Part shown: positions 23,233 to 34,131 of the stretch, piece after piece
Layout of the letters: every line of letters begins with the position of its first letter
How positions within the stretch are numbered: the stretch's first letter is position 1
From: Reticulascus tulasneorum
Lineage: Eukaryota; Ascomycota; Sordariomycetes; Glomerellales; Reticulascaceae
Assembly (NCBI GenBank): GCA_001557505.1
Contig: LSAX01000007.1
Coordinates: forward strand, 1,612,001-1,676,000
Reading direction: 5' to 3'
DNA length: 64,000 nt
Translations under genes and position numbers: made by a program
Notes under the pieces: model-generated
The model's input: the letters and a program-made list of their open reading frames with translations, nothing else
What the model was told of the DNA's origin: nothing
The model's database searches: none

Positions 23233-24433
23233 CTATGAGTAGTCGGGTCGCTCATCTGACAATCCATCGATAGGATGTGTCTTAAAGTACCAAAGAGACT
23301 CGCTCACTCCTTTGAGGAAGGGTATCCTGACGCGGTTCATGCTTGGATTAACATACTTTCTCACGATCCGATAGATTCGACAGCGGACTTCCTCTGGCCA
23401 TGCTCCCTCGGCAAAGTCGTCACTGGACAGTAGCATGCGGAGGAGACGGATGTCAATGAACCCTCCCTTGAGACGTGCATCCACGGCCGCGTTCTTAAAG
23501 GCTTCCAGCTTTACCTGTTTTATATCAGCATAATGCAAGCGCATGGTCACGTTTTGGGGATGCCGAGAAACCTACCTCCCAAGTGTGTGAAGATTCCGTC
23601 ATACGAGAGCCTCCTCTCCTTAGCCAGAACAAGCGCTTCATCATCTCAGGTGTCCAAGGGCCGCTGATCAGGCTATCTGGGATTCGTGTGTGAGCGTGCA
23701 CATCAATGAACTGCCGAGGACACGTTTCGGGAATGGCGCTCCCAGGACTTCCGTATCTCTCAAAGTCATACTCAAAGCAGTCCGTCGCGTTGAAGTGCCC
23801 AAAGCCTTCCTCGACCATGCTGTGCTCAAGGCTCGGTACAACGTAGTCCTTTCGGCTTTCCACCTGGACTTTGGCGTGAGAGTACCACCTGCCTTTACCG
23901 TACATGCGGTACCAGTTCTTCTGGGCTTCTAGAATAATATCTATCTTTGCCCACTCACACTCAAGAACGGCGGTCTGGTTGCAAGTTAGCACAATGCACC
24001 CTATAAACCACAACGACGATGAGTTTGTCTTTACCTGGAATTTGGGATCGCCAGTACCTTCTTGACCAAATCCCGCTGCTATATTACTCAGACCAGGGGC
24101 GCTGTTCATCAACTCTTGAAGACTGGCACCGAAGAAGCGGTCCCACGTTGGATGGAAGGCAGCGATGACCATGTTGATCCGAGTTGATCGACCGGAGAGC
24201 AGCCTCTCTATGTAAGGACTGCATTTTGGGAAATCGAGGTTTTGGCTAAAGATGTATATCCTCTCTAGGACTTCCAGAGGAGGTTCTCGTAAGATGATAG
24301 AATACTTCTTCGCCCTACGAACTGGCCGGCGAGAAGGTCGGCCATCTGCCTGTTTTGTTCGCTTTTGGGGGCGCGGAACGAGGACGGCAGATGATGTACG
24401 CTTTCCTCTGACTTTGATCCGTGTCAAATTCAT
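23233..24433 (-). CDS. F-box-like fungal protein of unknown target
   Basis: Three exons read on the minus strand: 24433-24035, 23974-23576 and 23514-23233. Introns are 60 and 61 nt and the product is 359 residues. A basic N-terminus with KKRT/RRPVRRAKK patches (possible nuclear signal) is followed by REPPLEVLERIYIFSQNLDFPKCSPYIERLLSG. That pattern, LPxEVLExIfxYSxNLxLPxxSPxixxxLS, is seen in a large Pezizomycotina family of degenerate F-box proteins. HPTWDRFFG and the C-terminal YVNPSM region are also typical of that family. If the F-box works it would dock to Skp1 in an SCF ubiquitin ligase, but there is no recognisable substrate-binding repeat. Both introns are phase 0, and two of the three exons are exactly 399 nt. 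Target unknown. Confidence 0.72.
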
Positions 24434-24835
24434 ACCGGACAGCCGAGCGATGATGAGATGGATGGAAGAAATGAGTGGACTTTTACTTATATGTTTTTGT
24501 CTAAGCGTCCATGTCTAAATTTTGATGAAATCCGACTCGAAACGGTTAGAAGACGCTGCATTATGAAAAAGAAATACGGTGAGTACCGTTACTGAGACAT
24601 TCAACTGTGCAACCGCAATTGCATGAAAGCCGTTCGCCTAAAATGGCGCAGCGTTTTACGGGATGGTGCCAGTAAGCCCCGTTTCGCCTCAGTTGAGCAC
24701 CAGCTTCTGCTGCTTGGCGTTGGTCCGTGCGACAAAAAACCGCTCTTCATCCCGAGTTAATTGCGTCTTCGAGCTTCATTTGGTCTTCTCGACGTCGAAG
24801 CTTCCTCGACAGAGAACAGTGAACCGGCCGTTGCA
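24434..24835. promoter_or_regulatory. Divergent promoter region
   Basis: 402 bp between the F-box-like gene and MRS2. An ATG at 24663 opens a frame running to 25046, out of phase with MRS2 and overlapping its start. It would repress MRS2 if the leader reached it. I see no TATA box of note. Confidence 0.4.
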
Positions 24836-26562
24836 ATGCGTCCAGCACTGCGCATACCAGTGCCATCGTACAGCCTCCTGCGATTTCTGCGATCCCAATC
24901 GGAGACGACGGCGTTCTCCAAGCCGAATCACTCTATTGGTCCCCTTTCGCGGAACACTCCAACCCAGCAATCCCACATCAAGGCTTGCACGGCCAGGAGG
25001 GCACCGAAAGCTGGTGCGAGGTCAATACCAGCGACCGGCCCAGTAGAAGGCGATGTATTACAAGCTTCGATATTCGACCTTCAGCCCGTGATCGCACGCA
25101 TCCAGCGGAAGCGAAAGGATGTTGCATCGACATCGGCTGGGTTCTTCAGCACCACGGCAGCAAGGCGAGATGCCTGTGACGATGAGCCGCCGAAGTCGCC
25201 TCGACTAACATGGCGTGAAAGGCTCTGGGGATACAGCGCGATGAGGTCCGGGAAGCCCCTAAAGCCGGACGACCTGCGCCTTCGCGATGAGTTTGGAGAC
25301 AATATGTTTAGTAGCCGTCGGGCGATGACTGCGAAAGCTGCACTGGAACCACGATTGCGATGTACGGAAGTGGACGAGAATGGCGAGGTGATCCTGGTGG
25401 ATGGCGAGTTCAAGAAGACGGAGCTCATTGCAAAGGTGAGGCCTCGCACCAAATTGCGGGGGTAATTGCTGATGAAGTTTGTGATAGTATGGGCTTCTGC
25501 CTCGTGATTTACGGAAGATTGACTCCTCCAACCTTCCTCACATTCTCGTCCGCCCGTCCGCGATCTTATTGAATCTACTACATCTGAAAGTTCTTATCAA
25601 GAGAGACCGGGTTCTGCTCTTCGACGTGTACGGCTCGAAGACCTCTTATCCGCAGTCGGCATTCATGTACGATCTACAAGGGAAGCTCAAGCAGAAACAG
25701 CCGCAAGGTGTGAACGGGCTACCATACGAGTTCCGAGCACTCGAAGCGGTGCTGACGTCCGTGACGTCTGAGCTTGAAGCGGACTTCGAGTCTGTCCGTG
25801 ACCCAGTGATCCGAGTTCTCAGCGAGCTTGAGGATGACATCGATCGGCACAAGTTGCGCGTCCTCCTCATTCTTTCGAAGAGGGTGAGCACCTTTGAACA
25901 GAAGGCAAAGTTGGTACGGGATGCGATCGAGGAACTGCTCGAAGCAGACGACGACCTGGCGGCCATGTACCTGACTGAAAAGGCTCATGATCTCTATCGT
26001 GGAGTGGATGATCATACGGAGGTGGAGTTACTTCTTGAGTCTTATAACAAACTGTGCGATGAAATCGTGCAGGAGGCGCAGAACCTTGTGTCAAGCATCC
26101 GCAACACGGAAGAAATGTGAGTTGCAACATTGTGGCCCTGCTGGCTACGGTGCTAACATGCTGCCTAGTATTCGTGCCATCCTGGACGCGAATCGAAACT
26201 CGCTCATGCTTCTCGAACTCAAGTTCAGTGTCGGCACTCTTGGGTTGGCCATGGGAACCTTCCTGGCTGGCCTTTACGGCATGAACCTGGAGAACTTTAT
26301 AGAGGAAACGAACTGGGGATTCGCCAGCGTGACCAGCGTCTCAATCGCCTTCTCACTTCTCGTGTGCTGGTACGGATTGATCAAGCTACGAAAGGTGCAA
26401 CGCGTGAAGATGATGTTCGACGAGCGAGGTGGCCTGGCAAGGAATGCACATTGGTTCCAGGAGGACGGAGGTGCTGGTGGGATGCTGGAAGCCAGCAACC
26501 GGGAGAGGTTTAGGAGGATGGCGTTGATGAAGACAAAGAAGACTGATAAGAAATGGCTGTAA
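24836..26562 (+). CDS. MRS2: Mitochondrial inner-membrane Mg2+ channel (Mrs2/Lpe10/Mfm1 family)
   Basis: Exons 24836-25435, 25488-26116 and 26169-26562 give 540 residues. A basic, Ser-rich, acid-poor N-terminus of about 100 residues fits a mitochondrial presequence. The CorA-like cytosolic-type domain follows (KYGLLPRDLRKID; LLNLLHLKVLIKRDRVLLFD; long helices with VLTSVTSELEADFE and EELLEADDDLAAMYLTEK). Two membrane helices near the C-terminus flank the YGMN selectivity motif (G447-M448-N449), followed by a conserved F/W segment. The tail is Lys-rich. Pentamers of this family import Mg2+ into the matrix and support group II intron splicing in yeast mitochondria. Mrs2 and Lpe10 are paralogues; which one this is cannot be decided here. 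Start: first in-frame ATG giving a targeting sequence. Confidence 0.92.
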
Positions 26563-27660
26563 TCTTAGCGAAGCTATGTACGAAGCATACGGGGCAGCAC
26601 TACAGAGCCGACAAGGCAGGGTTGGAGGCTAAACACCGACGGGCATATAGACGGCGTTTCTGAAGCGAGTATCAGGGCAGAGGCTTCCCCTGCCCAATGA
26701 TTTACAGCTCTACGGACATACATCAGGGGACCTTACTCATCTCAGTATGGAGTTTGTGGGTCAACATCTTCCATCATTCACGGATACCGTAGAATGAGTT
26801 TTCATTCTGGACTACAATAATACCCACTTTTACATAACGTCGACACTAGCTTTCGTGATACTGATGTAGTGCCCCAGTGTTGGGCTGACTCCATTCCCAG
26901 AGCTTGCTTTGCCGCCTTGCTTTGGGGGGCTAGCACAGGCCGTCATTTCCGATGAACAGGCTCTGAAACTCCAGTAAAAGTGCCTAAATTAGAAGCAATG
27001 ACCTAGTCGGATGGGTCGTCAAAGCGCTATTCTCATCTTAAAGTTCTAGTCATTTCCACTAAAGACATGGTATGTTCGAGACAGAAGCCCAGCCTTGGCG
27101 AACTGTGGCGCTGACAGCTGGGTTTGGGGTTGGGGGGAGCGCGCGGGGTGAGCCGCATATACGTCATAAGCCACACAACGTCATCGCGAAACGCAGCTGG
27201 GGAGGAAAAATACTTGCTTTACTACGTAAGTGAACAAAATTTGCAGGACATCACACCCCCGCGGATAAAACACTAATTGGGGGAATAAGGCGATGGCAGA
27301 GGTGAATTCCCGATCGGTGGCTTGTCTCCGAACGGGGTGGTATGACCATTGGCATGACCAGTAGGAGGAGAAACTGCATCACGGGTGCGTTGGTTCTTGA
27401 CGTCATTGTGGTTTATTGGCGGTAGATCCTAGCTACATTCAAACGACAGCAACTGATAAGAACGATTGAATGCAAGTTGCGTTTTCCTACTTAAAGGTCG
27501 TTGCTCTCTGCTGGACTTTCAATTTGGCTCTATCTTCCCATCACCAACACTTCAAAGAAAAAGCCTTCACTTTGCACACAAGCAAATCAATCCACAAACA
27601 CAAACTACCAAAACCACATCCACAACACACGCTTCTTTAAGCCCCCCCCCCACCGCAAAA
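26563..27660. promoter_or_regulatory. MRS2 3' flank and promoter of the 71-residue gene
   Basis: The 3' half holds ACGTCA half-sites at 27161-27166 and 27178-27183, a full CRE at 27398-27405, and a C/A-rich leader just before the ATG with a C10 run. No other gene is seen. Confidence 0.5.
27398..27405 (+). promoter_or_regulatory. Perfect CRE palindrome TGACGTCA
   Basis: The site lies 256 bp before the start codon of the small gene. It is the canonical site of ATF/CREB-type bZIP factors, such as the fungal stress regulators AtfA/Atf1. Two half-sites lie 215-245 bp further upstream. Confidence 0.55.
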
Positions 27661-27938
27661 ATGGGAGCCGTCGTATCTTGCGTAAGTAGCACCGTCTTGC
27701 TGGGTAGCGCTGGACGTCTGAGCTAATGCAATCCGCTTTCTAGATCCAAAGCCTTCTCCGCACCATCGGAAACTGCATCATGGCAGTCATCAGTGGCATC
27801 GGCAACATCCTGCACGCCATCATCGGAGGCATTGTCTCCTTCTTCAACATCATCATCTCCTGCCTCACCTGCGGCCGTGGCGGCAAGCGACGGACCGGTG
27901 GACATCACCACACTACGACGCGGACAAGTCATGTCTAG
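27661..27938 (+). CDS. Small (71-residue) probable lipidated membrane peptide
   Basis: Exon 1 (27661-27681) encodes only MGAVVSC. A 62-nt GTAAGT..TAG intron follows, then exon 2 (27744-27938). MGxxxS at the N-terminus fits N-myristoylation, and the next residue, Cys7, fits palmitoylation. A hydrophobic helix of about 40 residues, rich in Ile, Gly and Ala (NCIMAVISGIGNILHAIIGG and onward), follows. It ends in a Cys pair (SCLTCGRGG), and the protein finishes with an Arg/His/Thr-rich tail. From memory, short fungal proteins with the same layout (MGxVVSC, Ile/Ala-rich helix, CLTCGRG) recur in Pezizomycotina without assigned function. Membrane association is inferred; role unknown. The start is fixed by the intron position and an A-rich context (AAAAATGG). 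Confidence 0.75.
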
Positions 27939-28254
27939 ACGGACCCATCTGCCGCAATGAGTCTGACAGGTAGCTGAAGGACTCGGCGGATGGGTGATCA
28001 GAACATGATCGTTTGCATCGCGTTAATGGTGGAGGAGGAATGTTACGATACACGGAACACGGAAAGCATAGAGTTTGATTTGTTTAGCTTGACTGTATTG
28101 CTTCGCAATGAGTTACGATGATTAGGCATCGAGATACCCAAATACCTACACCTAGTTTGCAATGGTACCTCATGATTCACTATTATTCTGCCAAGATGAC
28201 ATGACCACCACCGTGACATATGCGCATAATTTATTTTTGTATGTATATTCTGTA
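27939..28254. other. Short convergent intergenic region
   Basis: 3' ends of the small gene and RAD1; nothing else seen. Confidence 0.7.
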
Positions 28255-31111
28255 TCAATCTTCAACCACGTTACGGTTAAAGAAACCAAAAATCTGCCGA
28301 CCTGCCTCTTTGCCCACAAGTGGCTCGAGCTCTGACTCGGTCATATTTGCAACTTCGCGTAGATTATCCGTTTCCAAGATGAAACTCTTGATGTTCTTCG
28401 GAGTTACACCCGGTACGGCGCTCAACATCTCTTGCGGTTCGAGATTGAAGGCCTGATCTTCGGCCCTCATGTCCTTGTCTAAGCCGGCCCTCACTGCCGC
28501 GATTGGATCAGGCTCATCCTCTTGCGTCTTCAATGACTCGAAAATTTCCGCCGTCTGATATGGTGAGGACGACCAAATGATTCGCAGTTTCGGGAAAGCC
28601 AGGGTAAGGAGCACCAACTTGGATTGGAGATCGGAGGACACGTTCGTTGGGGCCACACTGTTCAGACTGCCCGACAAATCTGCGAATGGTTCTAGGGTGA
28701 AGGACTTGTTCTGGTCGAATTCGATGAGCAGCATTGGGCTTTTGTAGTGCTGGAACATCGTCTCCGCTTGATTGAATAATCTCCCGTCCTTGAAAGAGGA
28801 GATCAAGTCGCTAATGGACTTTCGCTCTACGCAGATATTGGGTGACAGGATGTAATCACCCACGGTGAGCATGCAAGGCACGATTATCATGGACCGGCCG
28901 TGGAGCAGCGACGGCAGAGACGAGCGAAACTCTCGCACATCAACCACTACTCGAGGTGGTTGAGCTGTCGCTGCCAGCCTGCCGCCGCCTGCTATTCTAG
29001 TGTTGACCGTCCGTAGAAATGTCTCCTGTGGATCTTCCACGCCATGCGGATCTACCGTCAGGACGATCGACATGTTCGCTCGCTCTTTGATGAGTTTGGT
29101 GAACGCATCCTTTTCACGTCGGACACCAGCAAGGTAGCGTTGCTCCTCCACCGATCCACCGTAGTACATGAAGTAAACCCTCACGTTTCTGTCGTTGTGA
29201 GATGATCGATAGACCTCCACTCTCCGAATAAAGGCTGCATCAGGCTCGTACATGATGATGTAACGTGGCTTGACTTCCTCAAGAACATGCTCATCCTGGT
29301 CTCCGTCATAGGCATGAATGACGACAATATCCTGCATTTCATATAGCTCGTAGAAGTCATCCATGTCTTCCAGCGGATCAGCCACAATGTCGGCCTTTTG
29401 ATGAGCTTCTTCCTCCGTAATTTGCACTTCAGCCATGAGGTCCTCAACCTCTCCGGGTCGTTCGAAGTATTGCACAATGCTTCCGTTGTCAGCCCGAGCG
29501 AGCGACGTGCCAATCGCTCCACCTCGCATACGTCTCCGCTTGTTCGAAGGCGGCTTGCTTCTGAGACTCTGCCCCCGAGAGTCGGTTGCACCATTGAGTG
29601 CTTTTTGATTCTCTGCGAATAGAGTTGCGTTGACATGAGCAAATTCTCTCTTCCACTTCAAGTAGTTACGGAGCTTCCTTCTCATCATGAATGCAGCCGA
29701 GGTTTTGCTTTCTTCCTCCTCGTCGTCCTCTTCTCTTGGATCTTTCTCTACCCTGGGCTTCACGAGCATTGTCTGTAGGTATTCTCGCAGTTGCCGGCAC
29801 GTGTTGGTGTCTGCGCACATAATCAAGATGGTCCCATTCGAGTCGTCGCGAACTGGCGGCTCAAAGTATAGATCTCGGTCGATTTCTTCCAGGATATCCG
29901 CCAAAAGGGCCCACTTTGGTAGCTCTTCTAGGACAGGTCGAAGTGAGTCAATGTTGGCGTCGTGGGTTGCAGCTTTACCGCTCGCAGCATAGACCCGTCG
30001 TCTTGCCGTCTCGAAAATTGTCTGAGCTGCATCGAGGAACAGCCATGGGGATTGGTTCTGCCGCGTAGAGCCTGGAGGCGGCGAGTGAGCGGCATGAATT
30101 GTATCGAGATTCTGTAGAAAAGACACCGCGTCAAGGCCCAGAACCGAGTGTAGCATGCCTCGAAGCACAGTCAAATCATTGACAATCTGGCGGGTCTTCC
30201 AACTGACCCGGTGCCAGTTCGGATCCAGCTGTCTCCTGACTATGATGTCGAAATTCTTCAACAAAGCGCTGTCCAGGTTCCAGTCTTCCATTTCGAGACC
30301 AGTGTTTCCTTTCTTCAGCTCGTGTATGCTGACTTCAACGCACTCCATGATCGCATTCTGGATGTCCCTCATGGCGTCCGTCATGGGTACCTCCAGTTCG
30401 ATGACTTCAGCCTTCTTCTTCCCCTCCAGGGATTCCGCAACAGTGACGTGAAACCGCGGCCAGAGCGAGGTTTTGCGAAGGAAAAGGTTCCGCATCATGG
30501 TGGTTAACGGCGAGAATCCAGCCATGAATGGATCTGGATTGTCGGAGAAGGCTTTCAGAAATCCCACCTTATTCTTCTGCCGATATATCCTCAATATAAA
30601 AGCCTCCAGAGAGGTGGCGATGACGCGATCAGCGTGTAAGACGAGCAGGCCCGTCACTGTCTCCGTGTCCAGCAAGCTTGTCAAGAGATCAACGACCAGA
30701 ATGCGAGATGTTATGCTGAATATGCCACCACGCGCATACATCTTCTCCCTAGCCCCAACGCTCGTGAAGTCGGTATTCACGACCGTCAATCCCCTAGCTT
30801 TCGGGGACATGCTAATGGCGGCATGTTCTGCCAGCGCTTCTCCAATCCACCCATTTTCGCGGTCGTCAGCCCCCACAATGATGATCAAGTTATTTCCGGC
30901 GGCATCGTACGAATGTAGGAGGTTCGTGATCAGTCGCATGAGGCCGAGCCCTCTGGCCAGGATAACGAGCTCATCTTCGCCGCGGAGCTCTTGGAAGAGA
31001 ACCTGTTGGTATTCCTACAGTTGTTCAGTATACATAGGTCTATATTGTGAGCGTATGGCTTACCAGTGGCAGTGAGAGCTTCACCGGCTGGGGCGCATTA
31101 GTCGCCGACAT
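28255..31111 (-). CDS. RAD1: Structure-specific endonuclease Rad1 (XPF)
   Basis: Exon 1 is 31111-31064 (MSATNAPQPVKLSLPL). After a 49-nt intron, exon 2 runs 31014-28255; the total is 935 residues. The N-terminal half is the inactive SF2 helicase-like domain (LILARGLG-type start, here VILARGLGLMRLITNLLH; LLVLHADRV; GFLKAFSDNPD). The ERCC4 nuclease site ERKSISDLISSF starts at about residue 746 with the upstream GDYILSP. The protein ends in a tandem helix-hairpin-helix region (MLSAVPGVTPKNIKSF; LEPLVGKEAGRQIFGFF). With Rad10/ERCC1 it cuts the 5' side of lesions in nucleotide excision repair and trims flaps in single-strand annealing and mating-type or crosslink repair. All catalytic residues visible in the motif are intact. 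The central linker (about 430-570) is charged and variable, as in other fungi. Confidence 0.95.
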
Positions 31112-32028
31112 GCAGGGCACAGGATGTTGTCATGCTGGTTTGGGAGTTCGTGAACATGGATTCGACTCTGAAGTTCAGAGGTTGGAGACCAAGCATGGCG
31201 GGGTCACAGGTGCCTGCAACAGGGTTAGTGGGGGGCTTTTCCGGCATGGATACCTAAGGACGCTGTTAATTAGTGGTCCGGCACCTCGCCATGTTCCCCG
31301 CTAATCCCTACGGGTACCTATATTGAACTGCCAAAGATAACCTTAGATCTGTACTGGTGCTACTATTTAGCATCCGAAGGGATGACGTTGAGCATCTCCC
31401 GATCACGCTTGGTAATGGAGAACTGCATCCTGCATAAACCTTGTAGATATGTCCATCACACCTAGTGAATAGACTGAGAATATTGTGTGGATTTGTTAGA
31501 GTGTATTGAGGGCCATAGTAGGTCTGAGTCCCTCTGAACCAGGCAATGCTTCAGAATAATGTACAAGGTGCCAAAATAGCAATGCGCAAACACGAACATC
31601 TTTCAGACATGCTTCTAGGACACTAGCATTAGGATACGCTCCCGTCCTCCCTAGAAATCTCATGCTCTTCTGGAACCCCTGAAAATACAGGTAACTGGAC
31701 TAAAAGAGATGTCCAGCCTTGCACAATCCACCATGTTTTGTTCTCAAATCTTCAGCGGCAGGTCCTACCATTCCATACCTGTTCAGTCCAAGTTGGTTGG
31801 ACTCAACAGGTCAGTGAGGCCCCCTGTCAACCATCGAGAAGTTAAGCCAATCGTAATCCTCCGGTATTCCAAACTCATTCATCAAGGTCCGGCATGGTGT
31901 CCTTTAAGCTTCGACAAGAATCAGCCAAGATTCCGCTGGCAGTTCCATCCGTCAAGCTTATCCCATGGTATCTATCCATGTAAATAATAGAAGAAGTCCA
32001 TCTTCAACAAAGCTAAGGCTCAACTGCA
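31112..32028. other. Intergenic, no gene recognised
   Basis: RAD1 promoter region and methyltransferase 3' flank. Short frames only; no repeats seen. Confidence 0.6.
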
Positions 32029-34131
32029 CTATAACGGCACTAGCGTCGAACTCCTGCTTCGTGGAGGTCTTGCTGGTCGAAATGTCGAACTCCTGCTTCG
32101 TGAAGGTCGTGCTGGTCGAAGCGCGGGCATCTGGAATGGGATTCTTCTACCTGGAAACGCGCGAGGAGCATGATCCAACATCGTAACGTCATCAGCGTCA
32201 TCTATAAGAATGGCATTTCCAGGACTCCCCTCCATAGAATTTGCCATTTCGACATCGATCGGGCCGTCGTCTTCAATAACTAGACTGTGCTGGAGCCGAG
32301 CACCTAGATCCGATCTCTTAACACCATCTTCCTTCAGGAGGCAATCTTCCAAATGCCTGTAGAGGTGTCGAACAACGCACGGTGGGAAGGCGTTCCCGAT
32401 CTGCCGCATGACTCCTGGTCCTAGGAATCTATGCCAGGTGGGAAAGCCTTGCAAGCTCGCAAACTCTCTGTGAGTATAGTTGCGCCGTCCGTCAGGGTGT
32501 ACATTTCCACCGCCACCGCATGTGATGCATCTGGGAAGAATCGCGTCCCACCTACTGATGACTTCCCCAAGGCGTGCACCACCACGTCTTGGGTTCTCGT
32601 CATGGTTAGGGGCATTGTCACGAATGTTCGATAAAGCTTGCTGAACCGTCACATAGGGCGGCAGCCCATTGCTTCCTGTTCGCGAGTGGGATGGGTCAGG
32701 GAACGGCGGCAGCTTCTCACTCGGGCCTGCACCAATGATGATCAAGCGAGTCCGCAGTTGAGGCAAGCCCCAATCTGCCAGTGTGACGAGCTTCCATGTT
32801 ACCGAGTACCCAAAGTCAGTGAAGCCGCCGATCAGTTGGTTGAAGTAAACGCGGTGCTGTAGACGACATAGTCCCGCTGTCTGCTCCAGCGTGAAGATCC
32901 GTGGACGAACTTTCTCGATTAATGCGCGGCAGGCGAACAAGGCAGCAACATTCGCTTCATCGTTCGGCCCTGCGACTGTATGTGCTGGAGAGAAGAACTG
33001 GCATGGAGGAGACAAGTGAAGAATATCCGCTCTGATCTGTCTTTCCGTCGTACGACTAATCAGCTCGTCGCATCTCATCTCGAAGAGCTCGGTTGTGGGA
33101 AAATTGAGCCTGTGTGTTGCACACGCGCTTGGAGCGTTGTCAACAGCAAAAGCAACTTTGAAACCTGCGCGCTCCGCTCCGCGAGAAAACCCGCCAGCAC
33201 CACAGAAGGAGTCAAAGACGGTGTAAGCCTGGCCTGGGGCTCTCGTCAACTCGGCATTATCGCCACGGCTCATCAATTCCATAGGCACACTCGAGCCGCC
33301 AGGAACAGTAGTCCCTCTCCAACCCTCTCGCAAACGGTCCTCGGCGAATCTGAGCTTCTCGTCGCTGACCTCATCCAATCGTATACGCTTTAGCTCATAT
33401 AGGTGTGCTTTCTGGACCTTCGCATTTTTGAAATACATGAGATATTTCCACCTACATACTAGTTCTCCTCGATCATCGACATCTTGTTCACTGCTAAAGC
33501 ACCAAGGGTTATATCGGTGAGCAGGAAATGGCGCATTCGTAGTTCTCAGAGTTCTGGGAATAATGACGGATTTCAGGTCAACATCGATCAAGACGCGGCA
33601 CTCGTCTTCAATGACTGCCCAAATAGCGCATACTTCGTTACGCTTGCTCGGCAATATTCCTTCCATATTCCTGTGTCGGGCATATGGGATGCCCCGGATC
33701 GTCGTCTGGTGTCTAGTATGGCTTCGAACGATGTCATGAATCTTTAGAAACTGAACTGGAATCTCTGCGCAGCACCGCTCTTGGATCTCGACAAAATCGT
33801 TGACCTTGAGAAAGGTTTCAAGATACTTAACACGGCGATGCCGAGTCTCGTCCGGACGTAGTGACGGGAGCTTGAGAAGAAGCTCGATAGCAGGAAGTGG
33901 AATCTCATCTTCGGTAAGGTCTATCACGCCTCTAATCTCTCGTAAGTCGTCATCCTCTTCCTCCTGATTGTATTCTAGATCTAGAATCTCTTCGCTAGGT
34001 CGAGGATGGTAATTTCGGACTCGGTGGGCTAGGGAGTTTGCTCTCAAAGCTAACTCCAAGCCTTCAAGCTCGTCATCAAGTATGATGGCCGTTTGGCGAG
34101 TTGCACCATATCTATGAATGGCAGGAGCCAT
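32029..34131 (-). CDS. RID/Masc1-type C5 cytosine DNA methyltransferase
   Basis: A single exon of 700 residues. The N-terminal 300 include an acidic region and a BAH-like segment with a conserved stretch (GILPSKRNEVCAIW). Catalytic motifs are complete and in order: I DSFCGAGGFSRG (307-318), IV SPPCQFFS with nucleophile Cys377, VI EQT (416-418, the fungal RID/Masc1 variant of ENV), VIII LRTRLIIIG (about 459-467), IX-like RCITCGGGGNVHPDGRRNYT and FASLQGFP, X QIGNAFPP (577-584). This family includes Neurospora RID (needed for repeat-induced point mutation), Ascobolus Masc1 and Aspergillus DmtA, which act in the sexual cycle. The C-terminal tail carries two 13-residue Arg/Ser repeats. It appears functional; whether RIP operates here is unknown. 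Start: first ATG. Confidence 0.9.
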   Translation of the reverse strand: MAPAIHRYGATRQTAIILDDELEGLELALRANSLAHRVRNYHPRPSEEILDLEYNQEEEDDDLREIRGVIDLTEDEIPLPAIELLLKLPSLRPDETRHRRVKYLETFLKVNDFVEIQERCCAEIPVQFLKIHDIVRSHTRHQTTIRGIPYARHRNMEGILPSKRNEVCAIWAVIEDECRVLIDVDLKSVIIPRTLRTTNAPFPAHRYNPWCFSSEQDVDDRGELVCRWKYLMYFKNAKVQKAHLYELKRIRLDEVSDEKLRFAEDRLREGWRGTTVPGGSSVPMELMSRGDNAELTRAPGQAYTVFDSFCGAGGFSRGAERAGFKVAFAVDNAPSACATHRLNFPTTELFEMRCDELISRTTERQIRADILHLSPPCQFFSPAHTVAGPNDEANVAALFACRALIEKVRPRIFTLEQTAGLCRLQHRVYFNQLIGGFTDFGYSVTWKLVTLADWGLPQLRTRLIIIGAGPSEKLPPFPDPSHSRTGSNGLPPYVTVQQALSNIRDNAPNHDENPRRGGARLGEVISRWDAILPRCITCGGGGNVHPDGRRNYTHREFASLQGFPTWHRFLGPGVMRQIGNAFPPCVVRHLYRHLEDCLLKEDGVKRSDLGARLQHSLVIEDDGPIDVEMANSMEGSPGNAILIDDADDVTMLDHAPRAFPGRRIPFQMPALRPARPSRSRSSTFRPARPPRSRSSTLVPL
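32045..32122 (-). repeat. Two tandem 39-bp units at the methyltransferase C-terminus
   Basis: Units 32045-32083 and 32084-32122 differ at a few bases and encode the (R)PARPxRSRSST repeat immediately before the stop. A recent in-frame duplication. Confidence 0.85.

Noticed and set aside
32980..33393. 137-codon plus-strand frame opposite the methyltransferase
   Set aside because: Lies antisense over catalytic motifs and has no independent features.
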